Below are positions 16,561 to 26,202 of a stretch of 64,000 nucleotides of DNA, piece by piece. The DNA is from Amycolatopsis sp. cg9 (lineage in GTDB: Bacteria; Actinomycetota; Actinomycetes; Mycobacteriales; Pseudonocardiaceae): NCBI RefSeq assembly GCF_041346945.1, contig NZ_CP166850.1, positions 1,364,001 to 1,428,000 on the forward strand, given 5' to 3'. The translations under genes were made by a program, and so were the position numbers. A model generated the notes under the pieces. It worked only from the letters and a program-made list of their open reading frames with translations, was not told where the DNA came from and made no database searches. Position 1 is the first letter of the stretch. The number at the start of each line of letters is the position of its first letter.

Positions 16561-16641
16561 TGAGTTAAGCCGATCCCACGGAGCGAAAGCAAGCCCGTTG
16601 GCCCACATCACACGACTGGAGGTGTCGGAGTCACGGGCTGA

Positions 16642-16666
16642 CGGCGAAAACGTGCGTTTTTCACCG
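16642..16666 (-). terminator. Likely ksgA terminator hairpin
   Basis: CGGCGAAAAC (16642-16651) can pair with GTTTTTCACCG (16656-16666) across a GTGC loop with one bulge. It lies 18 nt past the ksgA stop on the minus strand and before the promoter region of the metN leader. Confidence 0.45.
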
Positions 16667-16683
16667 CCGCCACCGTGGTGGAT

Positions 16684-17535
16684 TCAGCGTCGGACCTGCG
16701 CGCGAGCGGCGATCCGCGCGAAGTCGTGCACGTCGAGCTGCTCGCCACGGGTCTTCGGGTCGATCCCGGCGGCCGTCAGGAGCTCGCCGGCCCGCTCGGC
16801 CGAGCCCGCCCAGCCGGCGAGTGCGGCGCGAAGCGTTTTCCTGCGTTGTGAGAAAGCCGCGTCCACCAGGGTGAAGAGACTGTCCCGGTCCTCGGACGCC
16901 GGGACGTCGGCGCGTTCGAACGCGACGAGCGCGGAGTCCACGTTGGGCACCGGCCAGAACACCGAACGTGGCACCGCGGCGACTTTGCGTGCCGGACCGT
17001 ACCAAGCGAGCTTGACGCTCGGGACGCCGTAGATCCGGCTGCCCGGCCCGGCCGCCATCCGGTCGGCGACCTCGGTCTGCACCATGACGAGCCCGGACCG
17101 CAGCGACGGCACCTCGGCGAGCAGGTGCAGCACGACCGGCACGGCGACGTTGTAGGGCAGGTTGGCGACGAGGGCGGTCGGCGCGCCCGGCAGGTCGTCG
17201 TTCGCGACCCGCAGCGCGTCGGCCCCGACGACGGTCAGGCGCTCCGCGGCTTCGGGCCCCCGCTCGGCCACGGTCTCCGGCAGCCGCGCGGCGAGCTTGG
17301 GATCGATCTCGACGGCGACGACCCGTGCCCCGGTGGCGAGCAGCCCCAGCGTCAGCGACCCGAGCCCGGGCCCGACCTCGAGCACGACGTCGTCCGGCCC
17401 GACGTGGGCGAGCTCGACGATCCGGCGGACGGTGTTGGGATCGTGCACGAAGTTCTGCCCGAGCTTCTTGGTCGGCCGCACGTCGAGTTCGGCCGCCAGC
17501 CCGCGAATTTCGGCCGGTCCCAGCAGTTCAACCAC
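16684..17535 (-). CDS. rsmA (ksgA): 16S rRNA (adenine1518/1519-N6)-dimethyltransferase
   Basis: KsgA dimethylates A1518 and A1519 of 16S rRNA late in 30S assembly. The 283 residues show [18 protein letters not shown] (family N-terminus), the SAM motif [15 protein letters not shown], acidic [13 protein letters not shown], the catalytic motif [12 protein letters not shown] and [13 protein letters not shown]. The GTG at 17535 lies 6 nt after TAAGCT with no ribosome binding site. The gene follows rpfB, as in mycobacteria, but a strong palindrome separates them, so independent transcription is likely. Confidence 0.96.
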   Translation of the reverse strand: MVELLGPAEIRGLAAELDVRPTKKLGQNFVHDPNTVRRIVELAHVGPDDVVLEVGPGLGSLTLGLLATGARVVAVEIDPKLAARLPETVAERGPEAAERLTVVGADALRVANDDLPGAPTALVANLPYNVAVPVVLHLLAEVPSLRSGLVMVQTEVADRMAAGPGSRIYGVPSVKLAWYGPARKVAAVPRSVFWPVPNVDSALVAFERADVPASEDRDSLFTLVDAAFSQRRKTLRAALAGWAGSAERAGELLTAAGIDPKTRGEQLDVHDFARIAARAQVRR

Positions 17536-17541
17536 CGCCAG

Positions 17542-17547
17542 AGCTTA
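17542..17547 (-). promoter_or_regulatory. -10 box of a leaderless ksgA transcript
   Basis: TAAGCT on the minus strand ends 6 nt before the GTG at 17535, and no Shine-Dalgarno sequence is present. Confidence 0.5.
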
Positions 17548-17566
17548 CCGACCGCACTCCGGCACC

Positions 17567-17643
17567 CTGAAGGGGACGTTCATCGCGCGAGATGCACTGA
17601 AGGGGACTTTCCTCGCATCTGATGCGAGGAAAGTCCCCTTCAG
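17567..17643 (-). terminator. rpfB terminator: perfect 47-bp palindrome with a degenerate second copy
   Basis: 17597-17619 and 17621-17643 are perfectly complementary over 23 bp around one base. A related single arm, CTGAAGGGGACGTTCATCGC at 17567-17586, lies just beyond it and looks like a decayed copy. The element follows the rpfB stop at 17665 and precedes the ksgA promoter. Confidence 0.8.
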
Positions 17644-17664
17644 CCCATGTTCTGGAAGCGGAAC

Positions 17665-19135
<1,471 letters not shown>

Positions 19136-19195
19136 TACGACTGGGCGTGACGATCGGAAGCTGCTGAGCGCAGGCCCGACCGGCACGATCACGGG

Positions 19196-19224
19196 ACAGT
19201 AACGGGTCCCGCCGGGTTGCGCAA
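19196..19224 (-). promoter_or_regulatory. rpfB promoter
   Basis: On the minus strand TTGCGC (19224-19219) and TACTGT (19201-19196) are 17 bp apart. The start site would fall near 19188, leaving a leader of about 100 nt before the GTG at 19089. Confidence 0.6.
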
Positions 19225-19298
19225 ACACCCCCCGGAGTGTCGTGATCCCCGTCACTCCATCAGGTGGACGATCAAGGAACCCTGATGTCGCAATGCGT

Positions 19299-20135
19299 TC
19301 AACCCGTTGTGACACTGGGGAGTCGATACACCCGCTCGGCGGTGGTCCGGACCGATTCGGCGACTTCGTGGACAGCTTCGCCCCTGAGCGCCGCGAGGTG
19401 ACGGACGGTGTAAGCGGCGCCGAACGGCTCGTTCGGCCGTCCACGGAACGGGTGGGGGGTCAGAAACGGTGCGTCGGTCTCGACGAGGTACTGCCCCGGC
19501 GGGCAGAGCCGGGCCGCCTCGTGGAGGCCCTTCGCGTTCTTGAACGTCACCGTGCCCGCGAAGGAAAGGACGTATCCCGCGTCGACGCACTTGCGGGCCA
19601 TTTCGGCGTCCCCGGAAAAACAATGGAAGATTACGGCATTCGGCGCATTCTCTTCGGCCAGGATGCGCAGCACGTCGTCGTGGGCCTCGCGGTCGTGGAT
19701 CATCAGCGGCTTGTCCAGCCGCTTGGCGAGGTCGATGTGCCAGCGGAACGCCTCCTGCTGGGCGTCGTGCGGCGAGTAGTCCCAGTAGTAGTCGAGGCCG
19801 GTCTCGCCGACCGCGACCACGCGGTCCTGGGCGGCCAGGCGCTCCACTTCGGACTTCTCGGCGGCGCCGAACTCCTTGGTCCGCGTCGGGTGGATGGCCA
19901 CGGCGGCCCAGACCCGGCGGTCCCAGGAGGCGGCTTCGGTCGCCCAGCGCGCCGAGGCGAGGTCGTCCGCGACCGTGACGACGCGGGCGACGCCGGCGCG
20001 CTCGGCGCGGTCGACCATGGCCGTGACATCGGCCGCGGTGACCGCGCCGCACGCGTCGAGATGGGTGTGCGCGTCCACCACCGACACCGGGAGCCGGTCC
20101 GGGACCGGCGGCAGCTCGCGCTTCTCGTCACCCAT
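19299..20135 (-). CDS. tatD: TatD-family metal-dependent deoxyribonuclease
   Basis: A 278-residue TIM-barrel hydrolase of the amidohydrolase superfamily with DNase or exonuclease activity. Metal ligands are visible in VVDAHTHLDACG near residue 20, GETGLDYYWDYSP, MIHDREAHDDVL, FHCFSGDAEMA and LVETDAPFLTPHPFRGRPNEP. It starts 10 nt after the metG stop, so the two are cotranscribed, as in mycobacteria where metS and tatD are adjacent. The long 209-bp gap to rpfB shows that rpfB is separately controlled. Confidence 0.94.
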   Translation of the reverse strand: MGDEKRELPPVPDRLPVSVVDAHTHLDACGAVTAADVTAMVDRAERAGVARVVTVADDLASARWATEAASWDRRVWAAVAIHPTRTKEFGAAEKSEVERLAAQDRVVAVGETGLDYYWDYSPHDAQQEAFRWHIDLAKRLDKPLMIHDREAHDDVLRILAEENAPNAVIFHCFSGDAEMARKCVDAGYVLSFAGTVTFKNAKGLHEAARLCPPGQYLVETDAPFLTPHPFRGRPNEPFGAAYTVRHLAALRGEAVHEVAESVRTTAERVYRLPSVTTG

Positions 20136-20145
20136 GCACTACCTC

Positions 20146-21942
20146 TTACTCCTTGATGATCGGCGCCCACTCCGGGCCGGTTTCACCCAGCGCCGGGTCG
20201 AGCTTCGTGAACAGCGGCGACGGCTTCTGCAGGGGCTTGCCGACCTCGATCGGCTTCGACTCCCACTTCGCCTGCTCGCCCGCGTAGTCGCCGGTGAGGA
20301 TCGGGTTGACCCGGCCGGCGATGTCGAGGTCGTCGACGTCCTTGAGCTCCGGCTGGGCGGCCCAGACACCGGTGCCGCCGAGGGCCTCGTGCACCTTCTG
20401 CGCCGAGTGCGGCAGGAACGGCGTCAGCAGCGTGTTGGCGTCCGAGACGACCTGCAGCGCGGTGTGCAGCACCGTGTCGCGCCGCGTGGGGTCGTCCTTG
20501 AGCTTCCACGGCTCCTGGTCGGAGATGTACTTGTTCGCCGCGGTGACGACCTTCATCGCCTCGCTCGCCGCCAGCTTGAACCGGGACCGGGCCAGGTGCG
20601 CGCCCGCGGTGTCGAAGGCCTTGCGGGAAAGCGCCTTCAGCTCCTCGTCGGCCGCCGTCGGGGCCTCCGGGCGCGGGATGGCGCCGACGTTCTTGTGCGC
20701 CATCGAGATGGACCGGTTGACCAGGTTGCCCCACTCGTTGGCCAGCTCGAAGTTGGTCCGGCGGACGAACTCGTCCCAGGTGAAGTCGGTGTCCTGGGTC
20801 TCCGGGCCGGCGACCGAGATGAAGTACCGCAGCGTGTCCGGGCCGAAGTCGCGCAGGAAGTCCTCGACGTAGATCACGCGCCCGCGCGAGGTCGAGAACT
20901 TCGAGCCGCTCATGGTGAGGAACTCGCTGGAGACGATCTCGTCCGGCAGGTGCAGCTTGCCGTACTTGCCGGGCTCGCCGCCCTTGTCGCCCTCGCCGTT
21001 GTGCCCGAACAGCAGCGCCGGCCAGATCTGGGCGTGGAAGGTGATGTTGTCCTTGCCCATGAAGTAGTACGACCGGGCGTCGGCGTTGTTCCACCACTCC
21101 TGCCACGCGTCCGGGTTGCCGGAGCGCCGGGCCCACTCGACGCTGGCCGAGAAGTACCCGATCACCGCGTCGAACCAGACGTAGAACCGCTTCAGCGGCT
21201 GGTCGCGCCAGCCGTCGAGGGGGATCTTGACGCCCCAGTCGAGGTCGCGGGTGATCGGCCGGGGCCGCATGTCGTCGATCAGGTTCTTGGTGAAGTTGAG
21301 GACGTTCGGGCGCCAGTCGGTCTTGGTGCCCAGCCAGTCGCCGAGGGTCTTGGTGAACGCCGGCAGGTCGAGGAAGTAGTGCTCGGTCTCGACGAACTTC
21401 GGCGTCTCGCCGTTGATCCGCGACTTCGGGTTGATCAGCTCCGCGGCGTCGAGCTGGTTGCCGCAGTTGTCGCACTGGTCGCCGCGCGCGCCGTCGTACC
21501 CGCAGATCGGGCAGGTGCCCTCGACGTAGCGGTCGGGCAGCGTGCGGCCGGTGGACGGGCTGATCGCCCCGCGCGTGGTCTTCGGCACGACGTAGCCGTT
21601 GCGGTGCAGCGCCAGGAAGATCTGCTGCGTCACCTCGGCGTGGTTGCCGGTCGTGGTCCGGGTGAACAGGTCGTAGGAGAGGCCGAGGCCCTGCAGGTCG
21701 GCGCCGATCTGGCGGGTGTACTTGTCCGCCGTCTGCTGCGGGGTCGAGTCTTCCTTGTCCGCCTGGACGGTGATCGGGGTGCCGTGTTCGTCGGTGCCGG
21801 AGACCATGAGCACCCGGTTGCCGGCCATTCGCTGGTAGCGGGAGAAGACGTCGGACGGGACGCCGAATCCGGACACGTGGCCGATGTGGCGGGGGCCGTT
21901 GGCGTAGGGCCAGGCCACCGCGGTCAACACAGGGGTGCTCAT
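20146..21942 (-). CDS. metG: Methionyl-tRNA synthetase
   Basis: Charges tRNA-Met. The 598 residues are a class I synthetase: the HIGH signature is [13 protein letters not shown] at the start, the KMSKS loop is GSKFSTSRG near residue 335, and the zinc-binding knuckle [18 protein letters not shown] lies around residue 141-158. The anticodon-binding domain fills the C-terminal third, without an extra tRNA-binding EMAP domain. TAGGCT ends 8 nt before the ATG and only a poor AAGG intervenes, so initiation may be leaderless. It heads the metG-tatD operon. Confidence 0.97.
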   Translation of the reverse strand: MSTPVLTAVAWPYANGPRHIGHVSGFGVPSDVFSRYQRMAGNRVLMVSGTDEHGTPITVQADKEDSTPQQTADKYTRQIGADLQGLGLSYDLFTRTTTGNHAEVTQQIFLALHRNGYVVPKTTRGAISPSTGRTLPDRYVEGTCPICGYDGARGDQCDNCGNQLDAAELINPKSRINGETPKFVETEHYFLDLPAFTKTLGDWLGTKTDWRPNVLNFTKNLIDDMRPRPITRDLDWGVKIPLDGWRDQPLKRFYVWFDAVIGYFSASVEWARRSGNPDAWQEWWNNADARSYYFMGKDNITFHAQIWPALLFGHNGEGDKGGEPGKYGKLHLPDEIVSSEFLTMSGSKFSTSRGRVIYVEDFLRDFGPDTLRYFISVAGPETQDTDFTWDEFVRRTNFELANEWGNLVNRSISMAHKNVGAIPRPEAPTAADEELKALSRKAFDTAGAHLARSRFKLAASEAMKVVTAANKYISDQEPWKLKDDPTRRDTVLHTALQVVSDANTLLTPFLPHSAQKVHEALGGTGVWAAQPELKDVDDLDIAGRVNPILTGDYAGEQAKWESKPIEVGKPLQKPSPLFTKLDPALGETGPEWAPIIKE

Positions 21943-21950
21943 ACCTTATT

Positions 21951-21956
21951 AGCCTA
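21951..21956 (-). promoter_or_regulatory. -10 box of metG transcript
   Basis: TAGGCT on the minus strand ends 8 nt before the ATG. A TCGACA at 21981-21976 is a possible -35 but the spacing would be 19 bp. Confidence 0.45.
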
Positions 21957-22257
21957 CGGACGGCGTCACACGCTTTGTCGAGAGGGAGGCCCGGTGCGGC
22001 GGTAGCCGCCGAGGTGGCCGGGTGCATCCGGACCGAACACCAGGCCCAGCAGCCACATCGGCTACCGCCTGACGTCATGAAAGGGTCGTTCACGACTTCC
22101 CGGCCGGCCGGGCAAGTGCCTCGACGCGATTGACGGCCGTGGCCGTGCTGCGGCCCCCCAGGAGCGGGAAAGCGCCTGATCAACCCGGTGCTGCTGACTG
22201 CGGGTCCGCCCCCGGCGACGTATGGTGTGCTCTCCACCGACGTGGCGGGGGCGGACT
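21957..22257. other. Gene-free divergent region
   Basis: About 300 bp between metG and the GH25-like gene. It contains the metG promoter at its left edge and one unpaired arm, TGAAAGGGTCGTTCAC near 22078-22093, reminiscent of the terminator palindromes elsewhere but without its partner. A weak TATGGT at 22221 may serve the rightward gene. I see no RNA gene. Confidence 0.35.
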
Positions 22258-22872
22258 GTGACGGAGCCGGAGAGCGAACGCGGGATCTCGCTGTCCCACC
22301 GTGAGCGGGTGTCCGACTGGTACGCCGTCCGGGCGGCGGACACGAAGTTCGTGTCGGTGACGATCACCGAGAACGTCAACTGGAGCAACGGCGCCGCGGA
22401 GCGGAACCTGGCCGGTGCGCAGGAGGCCGGGCTGCACGTCGGCGGGCGGCACTACGCGCGGCCCGGCGCGGTGCACGACCAGGCCGACCACTTCGTGCGC
22501 ACGGCCAGCAGGCTCGGCGCGTTCGCCACCGGGTCGCTGGCGCCGGCGCTGGAGGTGGCCGCGCCGAGCGTCGACGACCGGTTCATCAAGGCGTGGATCA
22601 AGCACGTCCGGCACGCGGCGCGCATCGAGCGGGTGCTGGTCTACGCCGACCACGACTGCTGGGCGAACCGGCTGCACCCGGACCGCTGGGCCGACAGCGA
22701 GGTCATCCTCTGGCTGACCCGGCACAACGGCATCCCCGGCCGGCCGGGCTGGTTCCACTCGCGGCTCGGCCTGCACCAGCACGCGTGCACCGCGGACGTC
22801 CCCGGCATCGCCGGGCCGGTGGAGCAGAACGCCGTCGTGTACCCGTTCACATTGGGCGACTTGCTGCTCTGA
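22258..22872 (+). CDS. GH25 (lysozyme)-like domain protein with altered active site
   Basis: A 204-residue protein without a signal peptide. Its pattern matches the TIM-barrel glycoside hydrolase family 25: TKFVSVTITENVNW, GAQEAGLHVGGRHYARPGAV, DQADHFVRTAS and a strand ALEVAAPS. In active GH25 enzymes these strands carry an early Asp and a DxE pair; here they read as GISLSH and LEVAAP, so the catalytic acids appear lost. It may therefore bind rather than cleave, or be a relative with another activity. The GTG at 22258 follows GGGGGCGG. It precedes pabB by 19 nt. Confidence 0.6.
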   Translation: MTEPESERGISLSHRERVSDWYAVRAADTKFVSVTITENVNWSNGAAERNLAGAQEAGLHVGGRHYARPGAVHDQADHFVRTASRLGAFATGSLAPALEVAAPSVDDRFIKAWIKHVRHAARIERVLVYADHDCWANRLHPDRWADSEVILWLTRHNGIPGRPGWFHSRLGLHQHACTADVPGIAGPVEQNAVVYPFTLGDLLL

Positions 22873-22891
22873 CCTGTGGTGGTATGGCGCC

Positions 22892-24154
22892 ATGCGCGTG
22901 ACGAGCACCCCACTCCGGACGGACGTCACGCCCGCGCGCGCGTTTGCGGTCCTCGCCGACCACGCCGCTTCCCGCGGGCTGCCGCCGCCCGCGATGCTGT
23001 CCGGCGAGTGGTTCGGCGCCCAGGCGGTGCTCGCGCCTTCGCTCACCGTGTCCCCCCGCGCCTTCCCGTCCGCGCCGGAGGCCGACGCCCCGCCGGGCGT
23101 CATCGGCGGCGGCTGGTTCGGCTACCTGGGGTACGACCTCGCGGACCCCTCGGGCCGCACCGGGTTCCTGCCGCCGTCGGCCTGGGGCTGGGCGGACCAC
23201 GTGCTCCGGTGGTCCGCCGACGGCACCTGCCACCTGGAGTCACTGGACGGCGGCGGCCCGCCGGTGTCCACTGTGGAGTCGCTGCTGGCTTCCGCCCCGC
23301 CCGCTCCGACCTGGTCGGCGGGGCCGCTGCGGCGTCCGCTGCCCTCGGAGCACCGGGACGCGGTGAAGGCGTGCGTGCACGCGATCGAGGCCGGGGAACT
23401 GTTCCAGGCGAACATCTGCTCGCGGTTCACGGGCACGTTCTCGGGGTCGCCCGCGGCGCTGTTCGCGGCCGGGGTGTCGTCGCTGGCGCCGCGCCGCGCG
23501 GCCTTCCTGTCCGGCTCGTGGGGGTCGGTGGTCTCGTTTTCGCCGGAGCTGTTCCTCGCGCGCCACGGGCGGGCGGTCCGGTCGACGCCGATCAAGGGGA
23601 CGCTCCCCCGGCGCGGGCCGGCCGACGACGGGAACGCCGAACTGCTGCGCCGGTCCGCCAAGGACGTCGCGGAGAACGTGATGATCACCGACCTGGTGCG
23701 CAACGACCTCGGCCGGGTGTGCGAGGTCGGCTCGGTGACCGTGCCGTCCCTGCTGCGGGTCCGCCCGGCGCCGGGGGTCTGGCACCTGGATTCGACGGTG
23801 ACGGGCACGCTGCGCCCGGCGGTGTCCGATGCGGACCTGCTGGCCGCGACGTTCCCGCCGGGGTCGGTGACGGGCGCGCCGAAGATCCGCGCGCTGGACC
23901 TGATCGCCGCGCTGGAACCCAGCGGCCGCGGGGTCTACACGGGCGCGATCGGGTTGCTTTCGCCCGCGGCCGGGTTGGAGCTGAACGTGGCGATCCGGAC
24001 GTTCGAGATCGCGTCCGGCTCGATCGCCCTCGGCGTCGGCGGCGGCATCACGGCGGACTCGGACGCGGAGGCGGAGTGGCAGGAGTGCCTCCACAAGGCG
24101 GCACCCCTGGAGGCCCTCCTGGCGAACCCGCTACTTGCCGGGGTCGAGCAGTAG
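22892..24154 (+). CDS. pabB: Aminodeoxychorismate synthase component I
   Basis: Converts chorismate to 4-amino-4-deoxychorismate for folate. The 420 residues are a chorismate-utilising enzyme: GSVVSFSPELFLARHG, STPIKGTLPRRG, NVMITDLVRNDLGRV, TFPPGSVTGAPKIRALDLI and GVYTGAIGLLS. The lysine in PIKGT is the PabB-type nucleophile; anthranilate synthases have PIAGT, so TrpE is ruled out. It needs an amidotransferase partner (PabA), which is not in the window. The last 24 bp overlap the convergent quinone oxidoreductase gene. Confidence 0.94.
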   Translation: MRVTSTPLRTDVTPARAFAVLADHAASRGLPPPAMLSGEWFGAQAVLAPSLTVSPRAFPSAPEADAPPGVIGGGWFGYLGYDLADPSGRTGFLPPSAWGWADHVLRWSADGTCHLESLDGGGPPVSTVESLLASAPPAPTWSAGPLRRPLPSEHRDAVKACVHAIEAGELFQANICSRFTGTFSGSPAALFAAGVSSLAPRRAAFLSGSWGSVVSFSPELFLARHGRAVRSTPIKGTLPRRGPADDGNAELLRRSAKDVAENVMITDLVRNDLGRVCEVGSVTVPSLLRVRPAPGVWHLDSTVTGTLRPAVSDADLLAATFPPGSVTGAPKIRALDLIAALEPSGRGVYTGAIGLLSPAAGLELNVAIRTFEIASGSIALGVGGGITADSDAEAEWQECLHKAAPLEALLANPLLAGVEQ

Positions 24155-25087
24155 CTTGCCGACGGTCTTGCGGGAGCGCAGGGCCTCGTGCGCGGCCCGG
24201 GCGTCCGCCAGCGCGTACTCGCCGCCCGCGATGGCCTTGAGCTTGCCCGCCAGCGCGAGGTCGAAGAGGTCGGTCAGCGCGGTCCCGAAGACGTTGCCGG
24301 GCAGGCGGAAGACGTGCGGCAGCCACATGCCGCTGATGGTCGTGCTGTGGCCGAGGAGGCTGCGCAGTTCGACCGGCTTCGGGCTTTCGCGCCCGGCCAT
24401 GCCGTAGAACGCCAGCCTGCCGAACGGCGCCAGCGCGGCGATGCTCCCGTCGGTGGTGGTCCCGCCGACCATGTCGAGCACGACGTCGACGCGGCGGCCG
24501 CCGTTCGCCTCGATGAGGGCGGCGGTCATGTCCTCGGCGCGCGAGTCGATGGCGACGTCGGCGCCCAGCTCCAGCGCGAGCGCGCGCTTCTCGTCGCTGC
24601 TGGCGGTGGCGATCACGCGGCCCGCGCCCCAGGCCTTGGCGAGCTGCACGGCGATGGTCCCGACCCCGCCGGCGGCGGCGTGCACGACGACCGACTCGCC
24701 CGGCTCGAGGTGGGCGTTCTTCTTGAGCAGGACCCACGCCGTCGTGCCCTGGACCAGCATGGACAGCGCGGCGAGGTCGTCGACGCCGTCGGGCACCGGG
24801 AAGGTCGTGGCCTCGGGCGCGACGGCCTTTTCGGCGTACCCGCCCCCGCCGTTCAGCAGGGCGACGACCCGGCGGCCACCGCTGGTTCCGACCACCTCGC
24901 CACCGGGGACGAGCGGCAGCTTCGACGGCGCCAGGTAGCTGTTCTCGGCCTGGTGGGTGTCGGCGTAGTTGACCCCGACGCGCTCGACGTCGATGAGCAC
25001 CTCGCCGGGCCCGGCGACCGGGTCGGGCAGCTCGACCGGTGTGAGCACCTCGGGTCCGCCGAACTCGGTCACCTGCACTGCGCGCAT
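24131..25087 (-). CDS. NADPH:quinone reductase-like zinc-independent dehydrogenase (MDR family)
   Basis: A 318-residue medium-chain dehydrogenase/reductase of the quinone oxidoreductase group. It begins MRAVQVTEFGGPEVL, has the NADPH-binding HAAAGGVGTIAVQLAKAWGA near residue 137, and lacks the cysteine cluster of zinc alcohol dehydrogenases. It would reduce quinones or activated enones. It is divergent from a TetR regulator of the QsdR type, and a palindrome in the 42-bp gap overlaps the regulator's start codon, so the two are probably coregulated. An upstream in-frame extension runs antisense through the regulator and is not real. Confidence 0.88.
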   Translation of the reverse strand: MRAVQVTEFGGPEVLTPVELPDPVAGPGEVLIDVERVGVNYADTHQAENSYLAPSKLPLVPGGEVVGTSGGRRVVALLNGGGGYAEKAVAPEATTFPVPDGVDDLAALSMLVQGTTAWVLLKKNAHLEPGESVVVHAAAGGVGTIAVQLAKAWGAGRVIATASSDEKRALALELGADVAIDSRAEDMTAALIEANGGRRVDVVLDMVGGTTTDGSIAALAPFGRLAFYGMAGRESPKPVELRSLLGHSTTISGMWLPHVFRLPGNVFGTALTDLFDLALAGKLKAIAGGEYALADARAAHEALRSRKTVGKLLLDPGK

Positions 25088-25113
25088 GTCGTGTTCCCTC
25101 TCCGTCGTGGCTG

Positions 25114-25137
25114 TGAGACATTCTGGCATATGTCTCA
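25114..25137. promoter_or_regulatory. Operator overlapping the start codon of the TetR gene
   Basis: TGAGACAT (25114-25121) and ATGTCTCA (25130-25137) form a perfect 8-bp inverted repeat with an 8-bp spacer. The right arm includes the ATG start codon of the regulator. It should be the regulator's own operator and also covers the promoter of the divergent oxidoreductase. Confidence 0.75.
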
Positions 25138-25663
25138 GGAGTTCGAGCGGGCCCGCGAGTGGTTCCTGTCCGGCCGCCGGGTCGACATGGGCGAGCTGGC
25201 GGAGGACCGGTCCATCAGCCGCGCCACCCTGCACCGCCGGGTGGGCTCGCGCGACCGGCTGCTCGGCGAGATCCTGTGGTCCCTGTCCTCGGCTTCGATC
25301 GCGAAGCTGTGGCCGTCGTGCGTGGGCCGGGGCGCGGCCGGCGTGGCCGACTTCGTGAGCGGGTACGTCCGGTTCGCGAACGACTCCCCGCCGTTCCGCG
25401 ACTTCCTGCGCCGCGAGCCGGAGCGCGCGTTGCGGTTGCTGACGACCCGCGCGAGCGTGTGCCAGCAGCGGACGACGTCGAAGCTGGTGGAGCTGCTGTC
25501 GGGAGAGGTCTCGGCGGGCCGGCTGGTGCCGCCGCTGCCGGTGCCGGACCTGGCTTACCTGCTGGTGCGGATCGGCGAGTCGTTCGTGTACACGGACGTG
25601 ATCACCGGCGACGCCCCGGACGCGGAGAAGGCGCACGCCGCGGTGACGGCGCTACTCACCTGA
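25130..25663 (+). CDS. TetR-family regulator, QsdR-like
   Basis: A 177-residue regulator. The helix-turn-helix reads RVDMGELAEDRSISRATLHRRVGSRDRLLGE, and the LGEILWSLSSASI continuation resembles QsdR-type TetR proteins, which control catabolic genes in Rhodococcus and relatives. The ATG at 25130 is inside the right arm of its own putative operator, so binding would block both transcription and initiation. The target is probably the divergent quinone oxidoreductase. Its end overlaps the convergent unknown gene by 12 bp. Confidence 0.83.
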   Translation: MSQEFERAREWFLSGRRVDMGELAEDRSISRATLHRRVGSRDRLLGEILWSLSSASIAKLWPSCVGRGAAGVADFVSGYVRFANDSPPFRDFLRREPERALRLLTTRASVCQQRTTSKLVELLSGEVSAGRLVPPLPVPDLAYLLVRIGESFVYTDVITGDAPDAEKAHAAVTALLT

Positions 25664-26197
25664 GGCGGCGCGAAGCTCGGCGATCGAAGCCTCGATGAGC
25701 TCCTGGTACCGGACGAAGCCGTCGAGCTCCAGCAGCGCACCGAGGAAGTGGGCAGCGCGTGCCCGGAGGACCGGCTCCGCGCCGCCGCACGCGGCGATCA
25801 GGTCGATGCAGGCCGTCCGGCAGTCGTCGACCCCGGTGGATTCCGCGATCTCGACGTACGCGGCGAAGCCGTGGCAGACCTCCTGCAGGACAGCCTGACC
25901 GATGGCGGCAGGCGCCTCACCCCGCAAGCACCCGGCCGCGAGCTCGGCGAGCGCGCCCAGCACCAGGTCGAGGGAGAAAGGGCCGCAGCCCCACAGGGCG
26001 TGCACCAGGACCGAAGCCGCCGCGATGGACACTTCGTCGAGTTCCGGGAGCACCTGCTCCAGCCTGCGGAGCGCGAATTCGGCGTCGGCCCGGCTCGCCG
26101 CCGAACGCAGATCGCGGACGACCTCGGGCAGCAGGGGCGAGTTGCCGTAAGCCGACGACAGCGCTGCCCAGTCGTGCCGCCGGATCTCGAGTTCCAC
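25652..26197 (-). CDS. Hypothetical all-alpha protein following rsmI
   Basis: A 181-residue soluble protein I do not recognise. It is rich in Ala and Leu helices (SAASRADAEFALRRLEQVLPEL, LVLGALAELAAGCL) with conserved-looking WGCGPFSLD and QEVCHGFAAYVEIAE segments, and resembles HEAT-like or immunity-type helical repeat proteins in style. The GTG start at 26197 is 5 nt after the rsmI stop, so it is expressed from the rsmI promoter. The in-frame extension upstream is antisense to rsmI and excluded. No partner toxin is visible. Confidence 0.65.
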   Translation of the reverse strand: MELEIRRHDWAALSSAYGNSPLLPEVVRDLRSAASRADAEFALRRLEQVLPELDEVSIAAASVLVHALWGCGPFSLDLVLGALAELAAGCLRGEAPAAIGQAVLQEVCHGFAAYVEIAESTGVDDCRTACIDLIAACGGAEPVLRARAAHFLGALLELDGFVRYQELIEASIAELRAASGE

Positions 26198-26202
26198 CGG
26201 CG

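Noticed and set aside
22892..24154. Anthranilate synthase TrpE instead of PabB
   Set aside because: The PIKGT motif has the Lys typical of PabB; TrpE has PIAGT. The mycobacterial synteny also has pabB here.
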